Assembly (NCBI GenBank): GCA_903862645.1
Contig: CAIOZF010000085.1
Location: forward strand, 62,001-126,000
DNA from: an uncultured Gammaproteobacteria bacterium
GTDB taxonomy: Bacteria; Pseudomonadota; Gammaproteobacteria; Pseudomonadales; Pseudohongiellaceae
Direction: 5' to 3'
DNA length: 64,000 nucleotides
Under the pieces are notes generated by a model, which searched no databases, was not told where the DNA came from, and saw only the letters and a list, made by a program, of their open reading frames with translations. The position numbers and the translations under genes are program-made. This document shows positions 17,661 to 25,989 of the stretch, piece after piece. Every line of letters begins with the position of its first letter. Position 1 is the stretch's first letter.

Positions 17661-18032
17661 TACAACACTCCTCTATAAGGCCTTCGTCTACTTGTGTGCG
17701 GTTATCTATTGCAACCGTCTATCTTGAATTCGGTGGAGGCAGAGACCGACTGTGCACGGTCTTCATTTCCGACTTCGACCACTTTCGCCACTTCGACTGT
17801 GATTAGGCTGACGATTAGTCTGACTTCCACGGCCTTAACGTCAGCTTAAGGCTGCGGGCGATAGCATGTCCTTGATACAAATCAACATCAAGCCGCAGAT
17901 TGTGACTATTTGTGAGACCTTAGCGGTTTCAGGGGTATTGGGTCAACATGAGTCACTGCACCGTCCTGTGGGTGCAACCGCAAGGCTGAACAGGTATAGT
18001 TAGCCGCTGCCTAAATTTCTTCAAGGATTGTC
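17661..18032. other. Divergent intergenic region, redoxin versus MMPL transporter
   Basis: This 372-bp gap holds promoters for both genes. The only clear element is the FNR/Anr box at 17872-17885. ORF 17612-17806 starts inside the redoxin gene in antisense and has no recognisable features, so I do not call it. Confidence 0.6.
17872..17885. promoter_or_regulatory. Perfect FNR/Anr box
   Basis: TTGATACAAATCAA matches the consensus TTGAT-N4-ATCAA at all ten fixed positions. It is centred 154 bp upstream of the MMPL ATG and 218 bp upstream of the redoxin start. It implies oxygen-dependent control of one or both genes, if an FNR/Anr homologue exists in the organism. Confidence 0.75.
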
Positions 18033-20525
18033 ATGCCAGCCGGTTTTTCCCGCTCCTCTGTTACTCGTTTCTACACTGCAATGGTGTTCGGCAGGCCTTG
18101 GCTGGTACTGGCTCTGCTGGGCATCCTCACCATCGCTCTGGGCTGGTACGCGCAGAACTTCAAACTGGATGCCTCGGCAGATTCACTGCTCATGGAAGGG
18201 GACCAGGAGCTGGAGTATTCCCGCCAGATCAACAATCGCTACGACACCCGCGACACTGTCACCATTGCCTATACCCCGCAGGGCGAGCTTTTCAGCCTCG
18301 AGACCTTTACACAAATCGGTGCCCTGCGTGACGAGTTGCTGGCGCTCGAACGGGTCGAGTCAGTGGACAGCCTGCTGAATGTACCTATCTTCGGTGATAT
18401 GCCGCTGCTGAGTCTCTCGGAAGATTACGACACGGTGCTGACGCCCGGTCTTGATCTGGCTGTTGCCCGTCAGGAACTCATGGCAAGTCCCGTGTTCAGC
18501 AATGCCATAGTCAGCCCCGATGGGCTTACCGCTGCGATGCTGGTCAGTTTTGCGCGCGATGAACACTACCATGCGCTGGTCCAGAGCAGAGAGGACTTGC
18601 GCAGTAAACGTGACACTGAAGGACTGAGCGCGGAAGAGGCCGCCACCCTCGTCCAGGTGACCGCCGAATTTGACGCCTACAGCAATGTCACCGCCGAACA
18701 GCGGCACGAGGATATCGCTGATATCCGCACGATCCTCACGCATTATCAGGATGGCGCCACGCTGTATCTGGGCGGTGCACCGATGATCGCCGATGACATG
18801 GTGACCTTCGTGCGTAATGATCTCGCCACGTTCAGTCTGGGTGTGTTCGCTTTCATCGTGATCGCACTGGGACTGATTTTCCGCCGGGTGCGCTGGGTAC
18901 TATTGCCGCTGGGCTGTTGTGCTGTTGCGGGCATCATCGTGGTTGGTGTGCTGGGTTTGATGGACTGGCGGGTGACGGTCGTGTCCTCCAACTTCATGTC
19001 GCTGCTGCTGATCACCACTATTTCGCTGACCGTGCACCTGACCGTGCGCTTCCGGCAACTGCGTGCCACCAGGCACTTCACCGAGCACGATAAGCTGCTG
19101 CGCCATACTGTGCTGTCCATGTGGAAGCCGTGTCTGTATACAGCGCTGACTACGATCGTGGCCTTTGCATCGCTGATCACCAGCGGCATTTCTCCCATTA
19201 TCTCCTTCGGCTGGATCATGGTGATCGGGGTGGCGACCGCGCTGCTGGTCGTGTTCGTGGTCTTTCCTGCGGTCATGAGTCTGCTGCAGAACGACGAGGA
19301 AAAGCTGAGCAACAAGACCACCATGGCGCTGACGTCAGCATTGGCGCGCTGGACCGACAAGTTGGGCAACAAGGTATTGATTATCTCTGCGCTTTTGTTG
19401 CTCTTCAGCGTGGTCGGTCTGATGCGGTTGAAGGTGGAGAACAGCTTCATCGATTACTTCAGTGAAGATACCGAGATCTACAAGGGCATGACGCTGTTCG
19501 ATGAAAAGCTGGGTGGCACGCTTTCGCTGGATGTGGTGGTGAACCTGCCGGCAGCAGAGGACGACGGTTTTGACGACGGTTTTGACGATGGTTTCGATGA
19601 TGGTTTTGAGGAAGAAGACAACGACGCCTACTGGTTCACCGGCGATCGCATGGAAGAGATCAAACGCATTCACAATTATCTAGATGCCATCCCGCACACG
19701 GGCAAGGTGCTGTCGTTTGGTTCAGTCATTCAGCTGGCGGAGCAACTCAATGGCGATGCTCCGGTGGACAGTTTTGTGTGGGCTCTGCTGTATTCACGCA
19801 TTCCGGAAACGCTCAAGGAATCGGTGCTCACGCCATTTGTCTCGGTGGAAGAGAATCAGGTGCGTTTCAATGTGCGGGTGATCGAGTCTGCCGCCGACCT
19901 CAATCGCAATGATTTGATCACCGGTATCGAGCAGGGGCTGCAGGACGAGTTTGGTTACAGTGCCGAGCAGGTCGATACCACGGGTATTCTCGTGCTCTAC
20001 AACAACGTGCTCCAGAGTCTGTATCAGTCGCAGATCCTGACGCTGGGGCTGGTGCTGTTTGTCATCATGCTCATGTTCATCGTACTGTTTCGCTCCACTT
20101 ACCTGGCTTTCCTGTGCATCATTCCGAACATTCTTGCCGCGCTGTTTGTGCTCGGATTGATGGGCTGGCTGGGCATTCCTCTGGACATCATGACAATCAC
20201 GATTGCCGCTATTGCTGTGGGCATGGGGGTCGATAATACGATCCACTACATTCACCGTTTCAAGCGCGAGTTCCACCGCCTGGGCAATTACAAAGACACC
20301 ATGTACCTGTGTCACAACAGCATCGCCCGCGCCATGTATTTCACGACCATGATCGTGGTCGCAGGATTCTCGATTCTGGTGCTGTCGAACTTCATTCCCA
20401 CTATCGTTTTCGGATTGCTGACCAGCATCGCGATGATGGTGGCTCTGCTGGGCGCGTTGACGCTGTTGCCGCAGTTGATGATCAGCTTCCAGCCGCTGGG
20501 GAAAGAAACACACCCGTCGCCGTGA
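18033..20525 (+). CDS. MMPL/RND-family exporter (HAE3-like)
   Basis: The 830-residue protein has the RND plan: a first helix (about 20-40), a large periplasmic loop, a helix cluster with GLIFRRVRWVLLPLGC (about 280-420), a second loop, and a second helix cluster (about 670-815) with GMGVDNTIHYIHRFKRE. Single-chain members of this size export lipids, hopanoids or other hydrophobic compounds. An odd feature is a perfect tandem DDGF repeat (four copies, residues about 510-525) in the second periplasmic loop. The upstream gap carries an FNR/Anr box. The cargo is unknown. Confidence 0.85.
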   Translation: MPAGFSRSSVTRFYTAMVFGRPWLVLALLGILTIALGWYAQNFKLDASADSLLMEGDQELEYSRQINNRYDTRDTVTIAYTPQGELFSLETFTQIGALRDELLALERVESVDSLLNVPIFGDMPLLSLSEDYDTVLTPGLDLAVARQELMASPVFSNAIVSPDGLTAAMLVSFARDEHYHALVQSREDLRSKRDTEGLSAEEAATLVQVTAEFDAYSNVTAEQRHEDIADIRTILTHYQDGATLYLGGAPMIADDMVTFVRNDLATFSLGVFAFIVIALGLIFRRVRWVLLPLGCCAVAGIIVVGVLGLMDWRVTVVSSNFMSLLLITTISLTVHLTVRFRQLRATRHFTEHDKLLRHTVLSMWKPCLYTALTTIVAFASLITSGISPIISFGWIMVIGVATALLVVFVVFPAVMSLLQNDEEKLSNKTTMALTSALARWTDKLGNKVLIISALLLLFSVVGLMRLKVENSFIDYFSEDTEIYKGMTLFDEKLGGTLSLDVVVNLPAAEDDGFDDGFDDGFDDGFEEEDNDAYWFTGDRMEEIKRIHNYLDAIPHTGKVLSFGSVIQLAEQLNGDAPVDSFVWALLYSRIPETLKESVLTPFVSVEENQVRFNVRVIESAADLNRNDLITGIEQGLQDEFGYSAEQVDTTGILVLYNNVLQSLYQSQILTLGLVLFVIMLMFIVLFRSTYLAFLCIIPNILAALFVLGLMGWLGIPLDIMTITIAAIAVGMGVDNTIHYIHRFKREFHRLGNYKDTMYLCHNSIARAMYFTTMIVVAGFSILVLSNFIPTIVFGLLTSIAMMVALLGALTLLPQLMISFQPLGKETHPSP
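19560..19607 (+). repeat. Four 12-bp tandem repeats encoding DDGF
   Basis: GACGACGGTTTT-type units occur four times in frame inside the MMPL gene, followed by an acidic EEED stretch. The units differ at wobble positions in the last two copies, so they are not a very recent slip. They lie in a periplasmic loop. Confidence 0.9.
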
Positions 20526-20547
20526 GTGCCGGGGCTTTTTTAAGATC

Positions 20548-20576
20548 ATCTGTAAAACAGCTTTAGTGGCTATAAT
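20548..20576 (+). promoter_or_regulatory. clpP-type gene promoter with fpr-like operator
   Basis: TATAAT (20571-20576) is a perfect -10. The position 17 bp upstream (20548-20553) reads ATCTGT, part of ATCTGTAAAACAGC (20548-20561). The reverse complement of that stretch agrees at 13 of 14 positions with the finR-fpr palindrome. The motif overlaps -35 in both places, so shared control is possible but not shown. Confidence 0.5.
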
Positions 20577-20605
20577 TGCCGCTGCTTAAACACTGGAGAA
20601 GACCC

Positions 20606-21193
20606 ATGCAAAACGAATCCCCCGAACAGCCTGTTGTCGATGCGCCGCCCAGCCGGTTTCTGGATGAGAAACTGTTCAAGTCCCGCTCCATCACCATTTT
20701 CGGGGAAATTGACGAGAAGATCGCGCGGTCGGTGACTGAGAAGTTGCTGGCGCTGGCTGCGGCCAGTGATGAGCCAATCAATATCTACATCAGCTCGCCG
20801 GGTGGACACGTCGAATCCGGCGATGTTGTCTATGACATGATCAAATTCATCAAGCCCGAGGTGCGCGTGATTGGCACTGGCTGGGTTGCCAGTGCGGCGA
20901 CCACGATCTATCTGGCAGCAAAGAAAGAGAATCGCTTCAGCCTGCCCAACACCCGCTTCCTGGTGCATCAGCCTTCCGGTGGATCACGCGGTCGGGCGTC
21001 AGACATCAAGATCCAGGCCGAGCAGATCATCAAGATGCGCGAGCGCATCAACAAGCTGATTGCCGATGAGACCGGACAGCCTCTGGAGCGTGTGTCGAGG
21101 GACACCGACAGGGATTACTGGATGACGGTTGAAGAGGCACTCGACTATGGCATCGTCGGCAAGAAGATTACGTCTATCGCTGAGCTGAAGTAG
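20606..21193 (+). CDS. ClpP-family ATP-dependent protease subunit
   Basis: The ATG at 20606 follows GGAGAAG and gives 195 residues, close to ClpP. The catalytic triad is readable: Ser96 in GWVASAATT, His121 in FLVHQPSGG and Asp166 in RDTDRDYWM. The handle and barrel motifs YISSPGGHVESGDVVYD are also present. The sequence around the Ser differs from the canonical GQAASMGA, and no clpX follows, so this is probably an accessory ClpP paralogue rather than the housekeeping copy. It acts in the cytoplasm with an AAA+ partner encoded elsewhere. Confidence 0.82.
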   Translation: MQNESPEQPVVDAPPSRFLDEKLFKSRSITIFGEIDEKIARSVTEKLLALAAASDEPINIYISSPGGHVESGDVVYDMIKFIKPEVRVIGTGWVASAATTIYLAAKKENRFSLPNTRFLVHQPSGGSRGRASDIKIQAEQIIKMRERINKLIADETGQPLERVSRDTDRDYWMTVEEALDYGIVGKKITSIAELK

Positions 21194-21662
21194 GTCCGGC
21201 ACCCTCGATTCTCACGAAGCGAGCCTGCTGGTTCTGCACCAGCGCACACACCACATGAAAGTCGGGCTGGCAGTCTACCGGCCTGACCATGGCGGTGCCG
21301 CTCTCGCCCAGTTCGACCAGCAGGGTGCCCTTCACCCCCTGATAGTCGACCTCTACCGTTGCACTCTCGCCTGCCGGGCCCGAACTGATGCGGCCAAGAC
21401 TGTTGCTCCACACAAACCCCAGTGTCTCCAGTGGCTCGATCAGCAGGTGATCGTCAATACGCGTGATGCGCAGGGAAAAAAGCGTACCTTCGGCATTCCA
21501 GATTCCCGACCAAGTGGTCTCGTTGACAGTCTGTGCCAGCAGGGCAGAACTGCCGGCGAGAAGCAGCGACAGAAAAGCAGCAGCGATGAGTCGCGGAGTG
21601 GTAATCGACGTAAAACAGGAATTGAGACAGGAAGCGACGCTAAACCGGCTGCGCATGATCAT
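21174..21662 (-). CDS. Exported protein of unknown function
   Basis: I do not recognise this 162-residue protein. It has a signal-peptide-like stretch (RLIAAAFLSLLLAGSSALLAQ) after a longish N-terminal region, then WSGIWNAEGTLFSLRITRIDD and strand-rich sequence with two Cys near VDCQPDFHVVCALV that could form a disulfide. Its 3' end overlaps the clpP-type gene by 20 bp on the opposite strand. Two ATGs (21662 and 21656) are possible starts. It lies 22 bp after the NnrU-like gene and is probably co-transcribed with it. Confidence 0.6.
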   Translation of the reverse strand: MIMRSRFSVASCLNSCFTSITTPRLIAAAFLSLLLAGSSALLAQTVNETTWSGIWNAEGTLFSLRITRIDDHLLIEPLETLGFVWSNSLGRISSGPAGESATVEVDYQGVKGTLLVELGESGTAMVRPVDCQPDFHVVCALVQNQQARFVRIEGAGPTSAQR

Positions 21663-21684
21663 TGCTCTCCCGGTGCAGGCGCCC

Positions 21685-22419
21685 TCAGACGGGGGCGATC
21701 AGAGCCTGACCAAACAATGGCCCATGAAACACCAAAAACAGGGTATAGGCAATGACGCCCAGAACTATCGCTGCGGCATCCCACTGCAATGCCGGTTTGG
21801 GCGATGCAGAGGCCGCTGGCCGCAAGCTGGACGCCTGCTCACGATGTCGAACGCGCTCGAGGCTGACGATCTTCACCATCGCCCAGAGTGGCAGTGACCC
21901 AAACATCAGCACCGAGGCCAGATCGGCGTTGCTGAGCAGGTGCGCGGTGCCCCACAGGATCACGCCAATCAGCATCGGATGAATGACCAGCTCGCGTGTG
22001 AACGAATGTGGAAGGCTGCCGGCGATGAACAACATAGAGGCAGACAGCATAAGCAGGAGAGTCACTGAACGATTGTTGAAGGGCGGCACCCACAGTTGCA
22101 TGAACGGGGCTCCGCCTTTGCCCTGCACCATCAGCCACAGACTGACGACGATACCGACACTAAACAGCAGTCGATAGCGGCCATGTCCCAGTCGCGTCTG
22201 CAGACGCTCCCGCAGCCCGAACTCGCGCAACAGGTGCAGCCCCATGAACAGCAGGAGTCCTGGAATCAGCTGGAGATACAACGCCACAGTGGAAGCGCTC
22301 AAATGGATTTTCCTCTGGCCTGGCCAGCTTGCTGGAGCCCTGATTATTGAGGCGCAAAGATACCCCGACAGGAACAGGAGACACAAGGCAGGCGTCAGGA
22401 GCTGAGTGCGATTCATCAT
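21685..22419 (-). CDS. NnrU-family integral membrane protein
   Basis: The 244-residue protein has six or seven hydrophobic helices. The NnrU signature is seen as VIHPMLIGVILWGTAHLLSN followed by LASVLMFGSLPLWA. Family members occur next to denitrification genes and as NnrU/isoprenoid-oxidase-like proteins, and their exact activity is uncertain. No denitrification genes are present here. Its start overlaps by 14 bp the start of a divergent ABM-like remnant. Confidence 0.78.
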   Translation of the reverse strand: MMNRTQLLTPALCLLFLSGYLCASIIRAPASWPGQRKIHLSASTVALYLQLIPGLLLFMGLHLLREFGLRERLQTRLGHGRYRLLFSVGIVVSLWLMVQGKGGAPFMQLWVPPFNNRSVTLLLMLSASMLFIAGSLPHSFTRELVIHPMLIGVILWGTAHLLSNADLASVLMFGSLPLWAMVKIVSLERVRHREQASSLRPAASASPKPALQWDAAAIVLGVIAYTLFLVFHGPLFGQALIAPV

Positions 22420-22627
22420 GACAATTCCCGAGCACTACTATGCCGTTATCTTTACCGGAATAAGCTCAGGCGACGATGAGGGCTACACCGCCATGGCCGC
22501 GCGAATGCGGGCACTGGCAGAGAAGCAGCCCGGCTATGCTGGATTCGAGAATTATGTGAGTACGGACAATAAAATGACAGGGCAAAAAAAAACCGGAGAA
22601 ACCAAGGGGATGGCTGTCTCCGGCTGA
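22406..22627 (+). pseudogene. Truncated antibiotic-biosynthesis-monooxygenase-like gene
   Basis: The frame begins with an AGGAG-preceded GTG (22406) or the ATG at 22418 and reads HYYAVIFTG, DEGYTAMAARMRALAEKQPG and GFEN. This is the first half of small ABM-domain enzymes (about 95-105 residues). The expected second half with the aromatic SYW region is absent. The remaining codons run through an antisense terminator hairpin. It is probably a 3'-deleted gene, though a short protein of 70 residues could still be made. Confidence 0.55.
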
Positions 22628-22668
22628 AAGGGGTTGCTACTCGTAAACCTTCCTGCAATTTTCACAAA
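22584..22668 (-). ncRNA. Candidate OxyS-position small RNA divergent from oxyR
   Basis: On the minus strand there is a promoter-like pair (TTGTGG, 17 bp, TAAAAT) followed about 80 bp later by a textbook intrinsic terminator: CCGGAGA (22617-22623 on the minus strand), a loop, TCTCCGG (22593-22599), then nine T. The predicted transcript is about 85 nt. It has no ORF with a ribosome site. It is divergent from oxyR, the same place E. coli oxyS occupies, although I see no sequence likeness to OxyS. It could also be only the 3' end of a longer antisense transcript. Confidence 0.55.
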
Positions 22669-22674
22669 GAGGTC

Positions 22675-22719
22675 ATTTTAGGCGAGCCTGGAGGCATCCA
22701 CAAAATGGATTAAAGCTAT
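22675..22719 (-). promoter_or_regulatory. Promoter and possible OxyR site for the small RNA
   Basis: On the minus strand, the -10 TAAAAT is at 22680-22675 and the -35 TTGTGG at 22703-22698, with a 17-bp spacer. Just upstream (22719-22705) ATAGCTTTAATCCAT fits seven of the eight fixed positions of the OxyR half-motif ATAGnTnnnnnCTAT. The second half-motif is weak on either side. The position next to -35 suits activation. Confidence 0.5.
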
Positions 22720-22794
22720 TGCCATGATATGGAAAGTTAATTAGCCTTGGCGACGGTCTAACGATGAACTGCCAGCTGTGCAGCCGGGGGATAC

Positions 22795-23700
22795 ATGAAC
22801 CATTTACCAACGACCAAGCAGCTGCGCTACTTTGTCGCACTAGAACAGATCGGGCACTTCGGCAAAGCCGCCGAAGCCTGTTTCGTGTCCCAGCCTGCTT
22901 TCAGCGTGGCGATTCGCGAGCTGGAAAGTACGCTCAATATTCAGCTGGTAGACCGCACCAATAAAAATGTCACCGTGACCAGCCTGGGGCGTGATATCGC
23001 CGTGCAGGCGCGCCAGGTGTTGCGGGATCTGGAAGAGTTGGTGGACATCGCGCAGGGCAACCAGCAGCCACTGACTGGTCAGCTCAAGCTGGGGGTCATC
23101 CCGACAATTGCGCCATTCCTGCTGCCTCGTCTGCTGCCCGCGCTGCGCAAGTCCTATCCGAATCTCAAGCTGTATCTGAAGGAAGATTTGACGGATCGCG
23201 TCTACAGTCGTCTGATGGATGGTGAGTTGGACATAATTCTGATTGCTTTGCCGTATGAGCTGCGCAACGTCACCGAGATGTCGCTGTTCAAAGACCACTT
23301 CTACCTCGCCCATCAGGCTAAGAGCACGCTGGTTGATCCGGCTCACTATCAGGTCAGCGAGTTGCCAGAGGATAGCATTCTGCTGTTGGAGGACGGCCAT
23401 TGCATGCGCGATCACGCACTCACGGCCTGCAGCATCAAGAACGCCGACAAGGTCAGCAACATCACCGCAACCAGCCTGCTGACTCTGGTGCAGATGGTGG
23501 ACGCGGATCTGGGCGTCACTTATCTGCCGGAGATGGCGATCGGTTCGTCTCTGCTGAAGAATACCCGCATCAAGACCACCGCACTGGACAAGGACAGCTT
23601 CCGGGAAATCGGGCTGGTGTGGCGCAAGGCCAGCACCCGCGGTGACGAGTTCGAACTCCTCGGCCGCTTCATCAAAGAAAACTATCAATCCGGCAAGTAA
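22795..23700 (+). CDS. oxyR: Hydrogen-peroxide sensor OxyR
   Basis: The 301-residue LysR-type protein has the winged helix (LRYFVALEQIGHFGKAAEACF, SQPAFSVAIRELE) and the OxyR redox pair Cys203 and Cys212 in LLLEDGHCMRDHALTAC, with the spacing of E. coli C199 and C208. Nearby RATSL-like sequence (NITATSLLTLVQMV) also fits. OxyR forms the disulfide on peroxide exposure and activates defence genes. The ATG follows a GGGGG stretch. A divergent small-RNA candidate lies upstream. Confidence 0.92.
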   Translation: MNHLPTTKQLRYFVALEQIGHFGKAAEACFVSQPAFSVAIRELESTLNIQLVDRTNKNVTVTSLGRDIAVQARQVLRDLEELVDIAQGNQQPLTGQLKLGVIPTIAPFLLPRLLPALRKSYPNLKLYLKEDLTDRVYSRLMDGELDIILIALPYELRNVTEMSLFKDHFYLAHQAKSTLVDPAHYQVSELPEDSILLLEDGHCMRDHALTACSIKNADKVSNITATSLLTLVQMVDADLGVTYLPEMAIGSSLLKNTRIKTTALDKDSFREIGLVWRKASTRGDEFELLGRFIKENYQSGK

Positions 23701-23704
23701 TTTT

Positions 23705-23760
23705 GTGGGAGCGGGCCAGCCCGCGATTCCCTGCGCTATCGCGGGCAGGCCCGCTCCCCC
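23705..23760. repeat. Full REP pair (inverted)
   Basis: GTGGGAGCGGGCCAGCCCGC and its inverted partner GCGGGCAGGCCCGCTCCC face each other around TTCCCTGCGCTAT. It is a complete two-unit element between convergent oxyR and the iorB-type gene and may act as a terminator. Confidence 0.88.
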
Positions 23761-23764
23761 AGGG

Positions 23765-25972
23765 TTATGCTAGCCGTTCCACCGGTGCGGCAGTGAAGCG
23801 GTAGTTCTTCAGCGGCAGCTCGCGCACGCGCTGTCCTGTCAGAATGTACACTGCATTGGCGACCGCAGCGGCGACAGGCGGTGTAGCCGGCTCGCCCATT
23901 CCGCCCAGTGCTGCACCAGACTCAATAGTCACCACGTCAATCTCGGGCGAATCGCTCAGGCGCAACATCTCGTAATCGTTGAAATTGGTCTGCTCGACGC
24001 GGCCATTGGCGATTGTGATCTCGCCATACAGCGCCGCGGTCAATCCGTAGATGATGCCACTCTCGGCCTGCGAGGCCACGTTGTCGGGATTCACGGAACG
24101 GCCGCAATCCACCGCACAGGTCACGCGATGCACGCGCACGCTGCCGTCGCTGTTGATCGACACCTCGGCCACCTGTGCCACGATGCTGCCGAAACTTTCC
24201 TGCAACGCGATACCCATCGCATGGCCTTCCGGCAGATTGCGCTCCCAGCCCGCTTTATCCGCAGCCGCTTTCAGGACGGCCGCATGACGCGGTTTGTCCT
24301 GCAGCATGTCGAGGCGGAACTGGTAGGGATTCTTGCCGGCCTTGTGCGCCAGCTCGTCTACGAAGGACTCCAGGAAGAAGGTGTGCTGCGAGTGCGCCAC
24401 GCTGCGCCAGGCACCCAATGGCACGTGGGTCGGGCTGTCGGCATAGGCAATCGACTTATGCGGGATCGAGTAGGGAGGGTGTGCTGCCTCGGCTGGTTCG
24501 TTCTTGCCGATGTAATGGTTCTCCCACGCGATCAGGTTGTTGCTGGCATCGAAACCGGCGCGGAAGGCACTGGTGACAGCGGTGCGATAATAGTCCTGCT
24601 GCATGTCCTCTTCACGGCTCCAGATGGTTTGCACCGGCACGTCGAACTGCTGCGCGATGCGCGTCGCCTGGTCGATGGTGTTGGTGGTGTTCGGCAGGCG
24701 TCGGCCGAAGCCGCCGCCCAGATAGAACATATGCATGGTGACATCGTTCTCATCCAGCCCGGAGATTGACGCGACGCGGCCACGAATGCCGAGGTTGTCC
24801 TGAGTTCCCGTCCAGACATCGGCCTTGCCATCGTGGAAATGCACGGTGCAGTTCATCGGCTCCATCGCGGCATGTGCCAGAAACGGCACGCGATAGGTGG
24901 CGTCGATGGTCGTCGCGGCGCCTGCCAGTGCTATTGGGGTATCGCCTTGTTCCACATCCTCGTTCAGCTCGCCCTGCAGAGCGGTGTCGAACTGGGCATA
25001 GATGGACTGTGTGGTGACCTGATCATTCGCCGTTGCCTCGAACCGAATATCGAGCGCCGCCAAGGCTTGTTTGGCGCGCCAGTAATTGTCGGCCACCACG
25101 GCGACCGCATCATCGAGTTCCACCACACGCACCACACCTCGGCGCTGCAACGCGACATCGCTGTTAACGGACACCAGCTTGTTGCCGAATACTGGCGAGG
25201 TCTTCACCGCCGCGTAGAGCATGCCGGCCGGGCGCGCATCCATACCAAAGGCGGCAGTGCCGTCGACTTTGGCAGGGATGTCGATACGTTGAATGGGTTT
25301 GCCCATCAGCGTGAACTCATGGGGCTCTTTCAGGCGCGGGTTCGGCGACGGCTCGAAGCGCGCCGCATCGGATGCCAGTTCGCCATAGGTTGCGGAGCGG
25401 CCGCTGGCGTCGTGGTACACATGGCTCAGGCGGGCAGTCAGCTCGCTCTCCGGCACTTCCCAGCGCACGGCGGCCGTCTTGATCAGCATTTCCCGCGCGG
25501 CGGCTCCGGCCACCCGCATGCCGTTCTCACCAGTGAAGCGCACAGAGCTGCTGCCACCGGTGATCTGGATATTCATGATCTCGGATACTTTGTTGATCGC
25601 GCCGTCCAGGAAGCCCGGCACGCTCACGCCCATCGATTGCGCGAAGCCCTTGATCAGCACGCCGTTGGCGAACAGATCGGTGGCAGGCGCCTGTTCCACA
25701 CGCACCAGGTCCCAGTCCGCATCCAGTTCGTCGGCGGCCATCATCGGCAGCGAGGTGAGCACTCCCTGTCCCATTTCGGAGTGCGGCACCAGCACGGTTA
25801 CCGTGTTGTCCGGGTCGATGCGCAACCAGGTAGTCAAGAAGCTCTGACCATTTTCCGCGAGAGTGTCATTGGCAACAAAATGTTTGCTGGGGCGAGTGGT
25901 GGCATAGACGATGAGCAGGCCGCCACCGACCACGGTGGTACCAAGCAGAAAACGACGTCGATTGATTTTCAT
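23765..25972 (-). CDS. iorB: Molybdenum hydroxylase large subunit, IorB-like
   Basis: The 735-residue protein starts with a twin-arginine signal (NRRRFLLGTTVVGGG) and continues as an aldehyde/xanthine-dehydrogenase-type molybdopterin subunit. Recognisable pieces are TVLVPHSEMGQGVLTSLPMM, the FGMD of AAFGMDARPAGM, FYLGGGFGRR and, near the end, GAALGGMGEPATPPVAAAVA with the catalytic Glu. The organisation in two subunits (large plus 2Fe-2S) is that of isoquinoline 1-oxidoreductase. The true substrate (an aldehyde or N-heterocycle) is unknown. The electron acceptor, often a cytochrome, is not adjacent. Confidence 0.87.
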   Translation of the reverse strand: MKINRRRFLLGTTVVGGGLLIVYATTRPSKHFVANDTLAENGQSFLTTWLRIDPDNTVTVLVPHSEMGQGVLTSLPMMAADELDADWDLVRVEQAPATDLFANGVLIKGFAQSMGVSVPGFLDGAINKVSEIMNIQITGGSSSVRFTGENGMRVAGAAAREMLIKTAAVRWEVPESELTARLSHVYHDASGRSATYGELASDAARFEPSPNPRLKEPHEFTLMGKPIQRIDIPAKVDGTAAFGMDARPAGMLYAAVKTSPVFGNKLVSVNSDVALQRRGVVRVVELDDAVAVVADNYWRAKQALAALDIRFEATANDQVTTQSIYAQFDTALQGELNEDVEQGDTPIALAGAATTIDATYRVPFLAHAAMEPMNCTVHFHDGKADVWTGTQDNLGIRGRVASISGLDENDVTMHMFYLGGGFGRRLPNTTNTIDQATRIAQQFDVPVQTIWSREEDMQQDYYRTAVTSAFRAGFDASNNLIAWENHYIGKNEPAEAAHPPYSIPHKSIAYADSPTHVPLGAWRSVAHSQHTFFLESFVDELAHKAGKNPYQFRLDMLQDKPRHAAVLKAAADKAGWERNLPEGHAMGIALQESFGSIVAQVAEVSINSDGSVRVHRVTCAVDCGRSVNPDNVASQAESGIIYGLTAALYGEITIANGRVEQTNFNDYEMLRLSDSPEIDVVTIESGAALGGMGEPATPPVAAAVANAVYILTGQRVRELPLKNYRFTAAPVERLA

Positions 25973-25989
25973 GTGTGCTCTCCCTGGAC

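Noticed and set aside
19558-19612. CRISPR-like or satellite array
   Set aside because: The repeats are 12 bp, in frame, without spacers, and encode DDGF inside a transporter.
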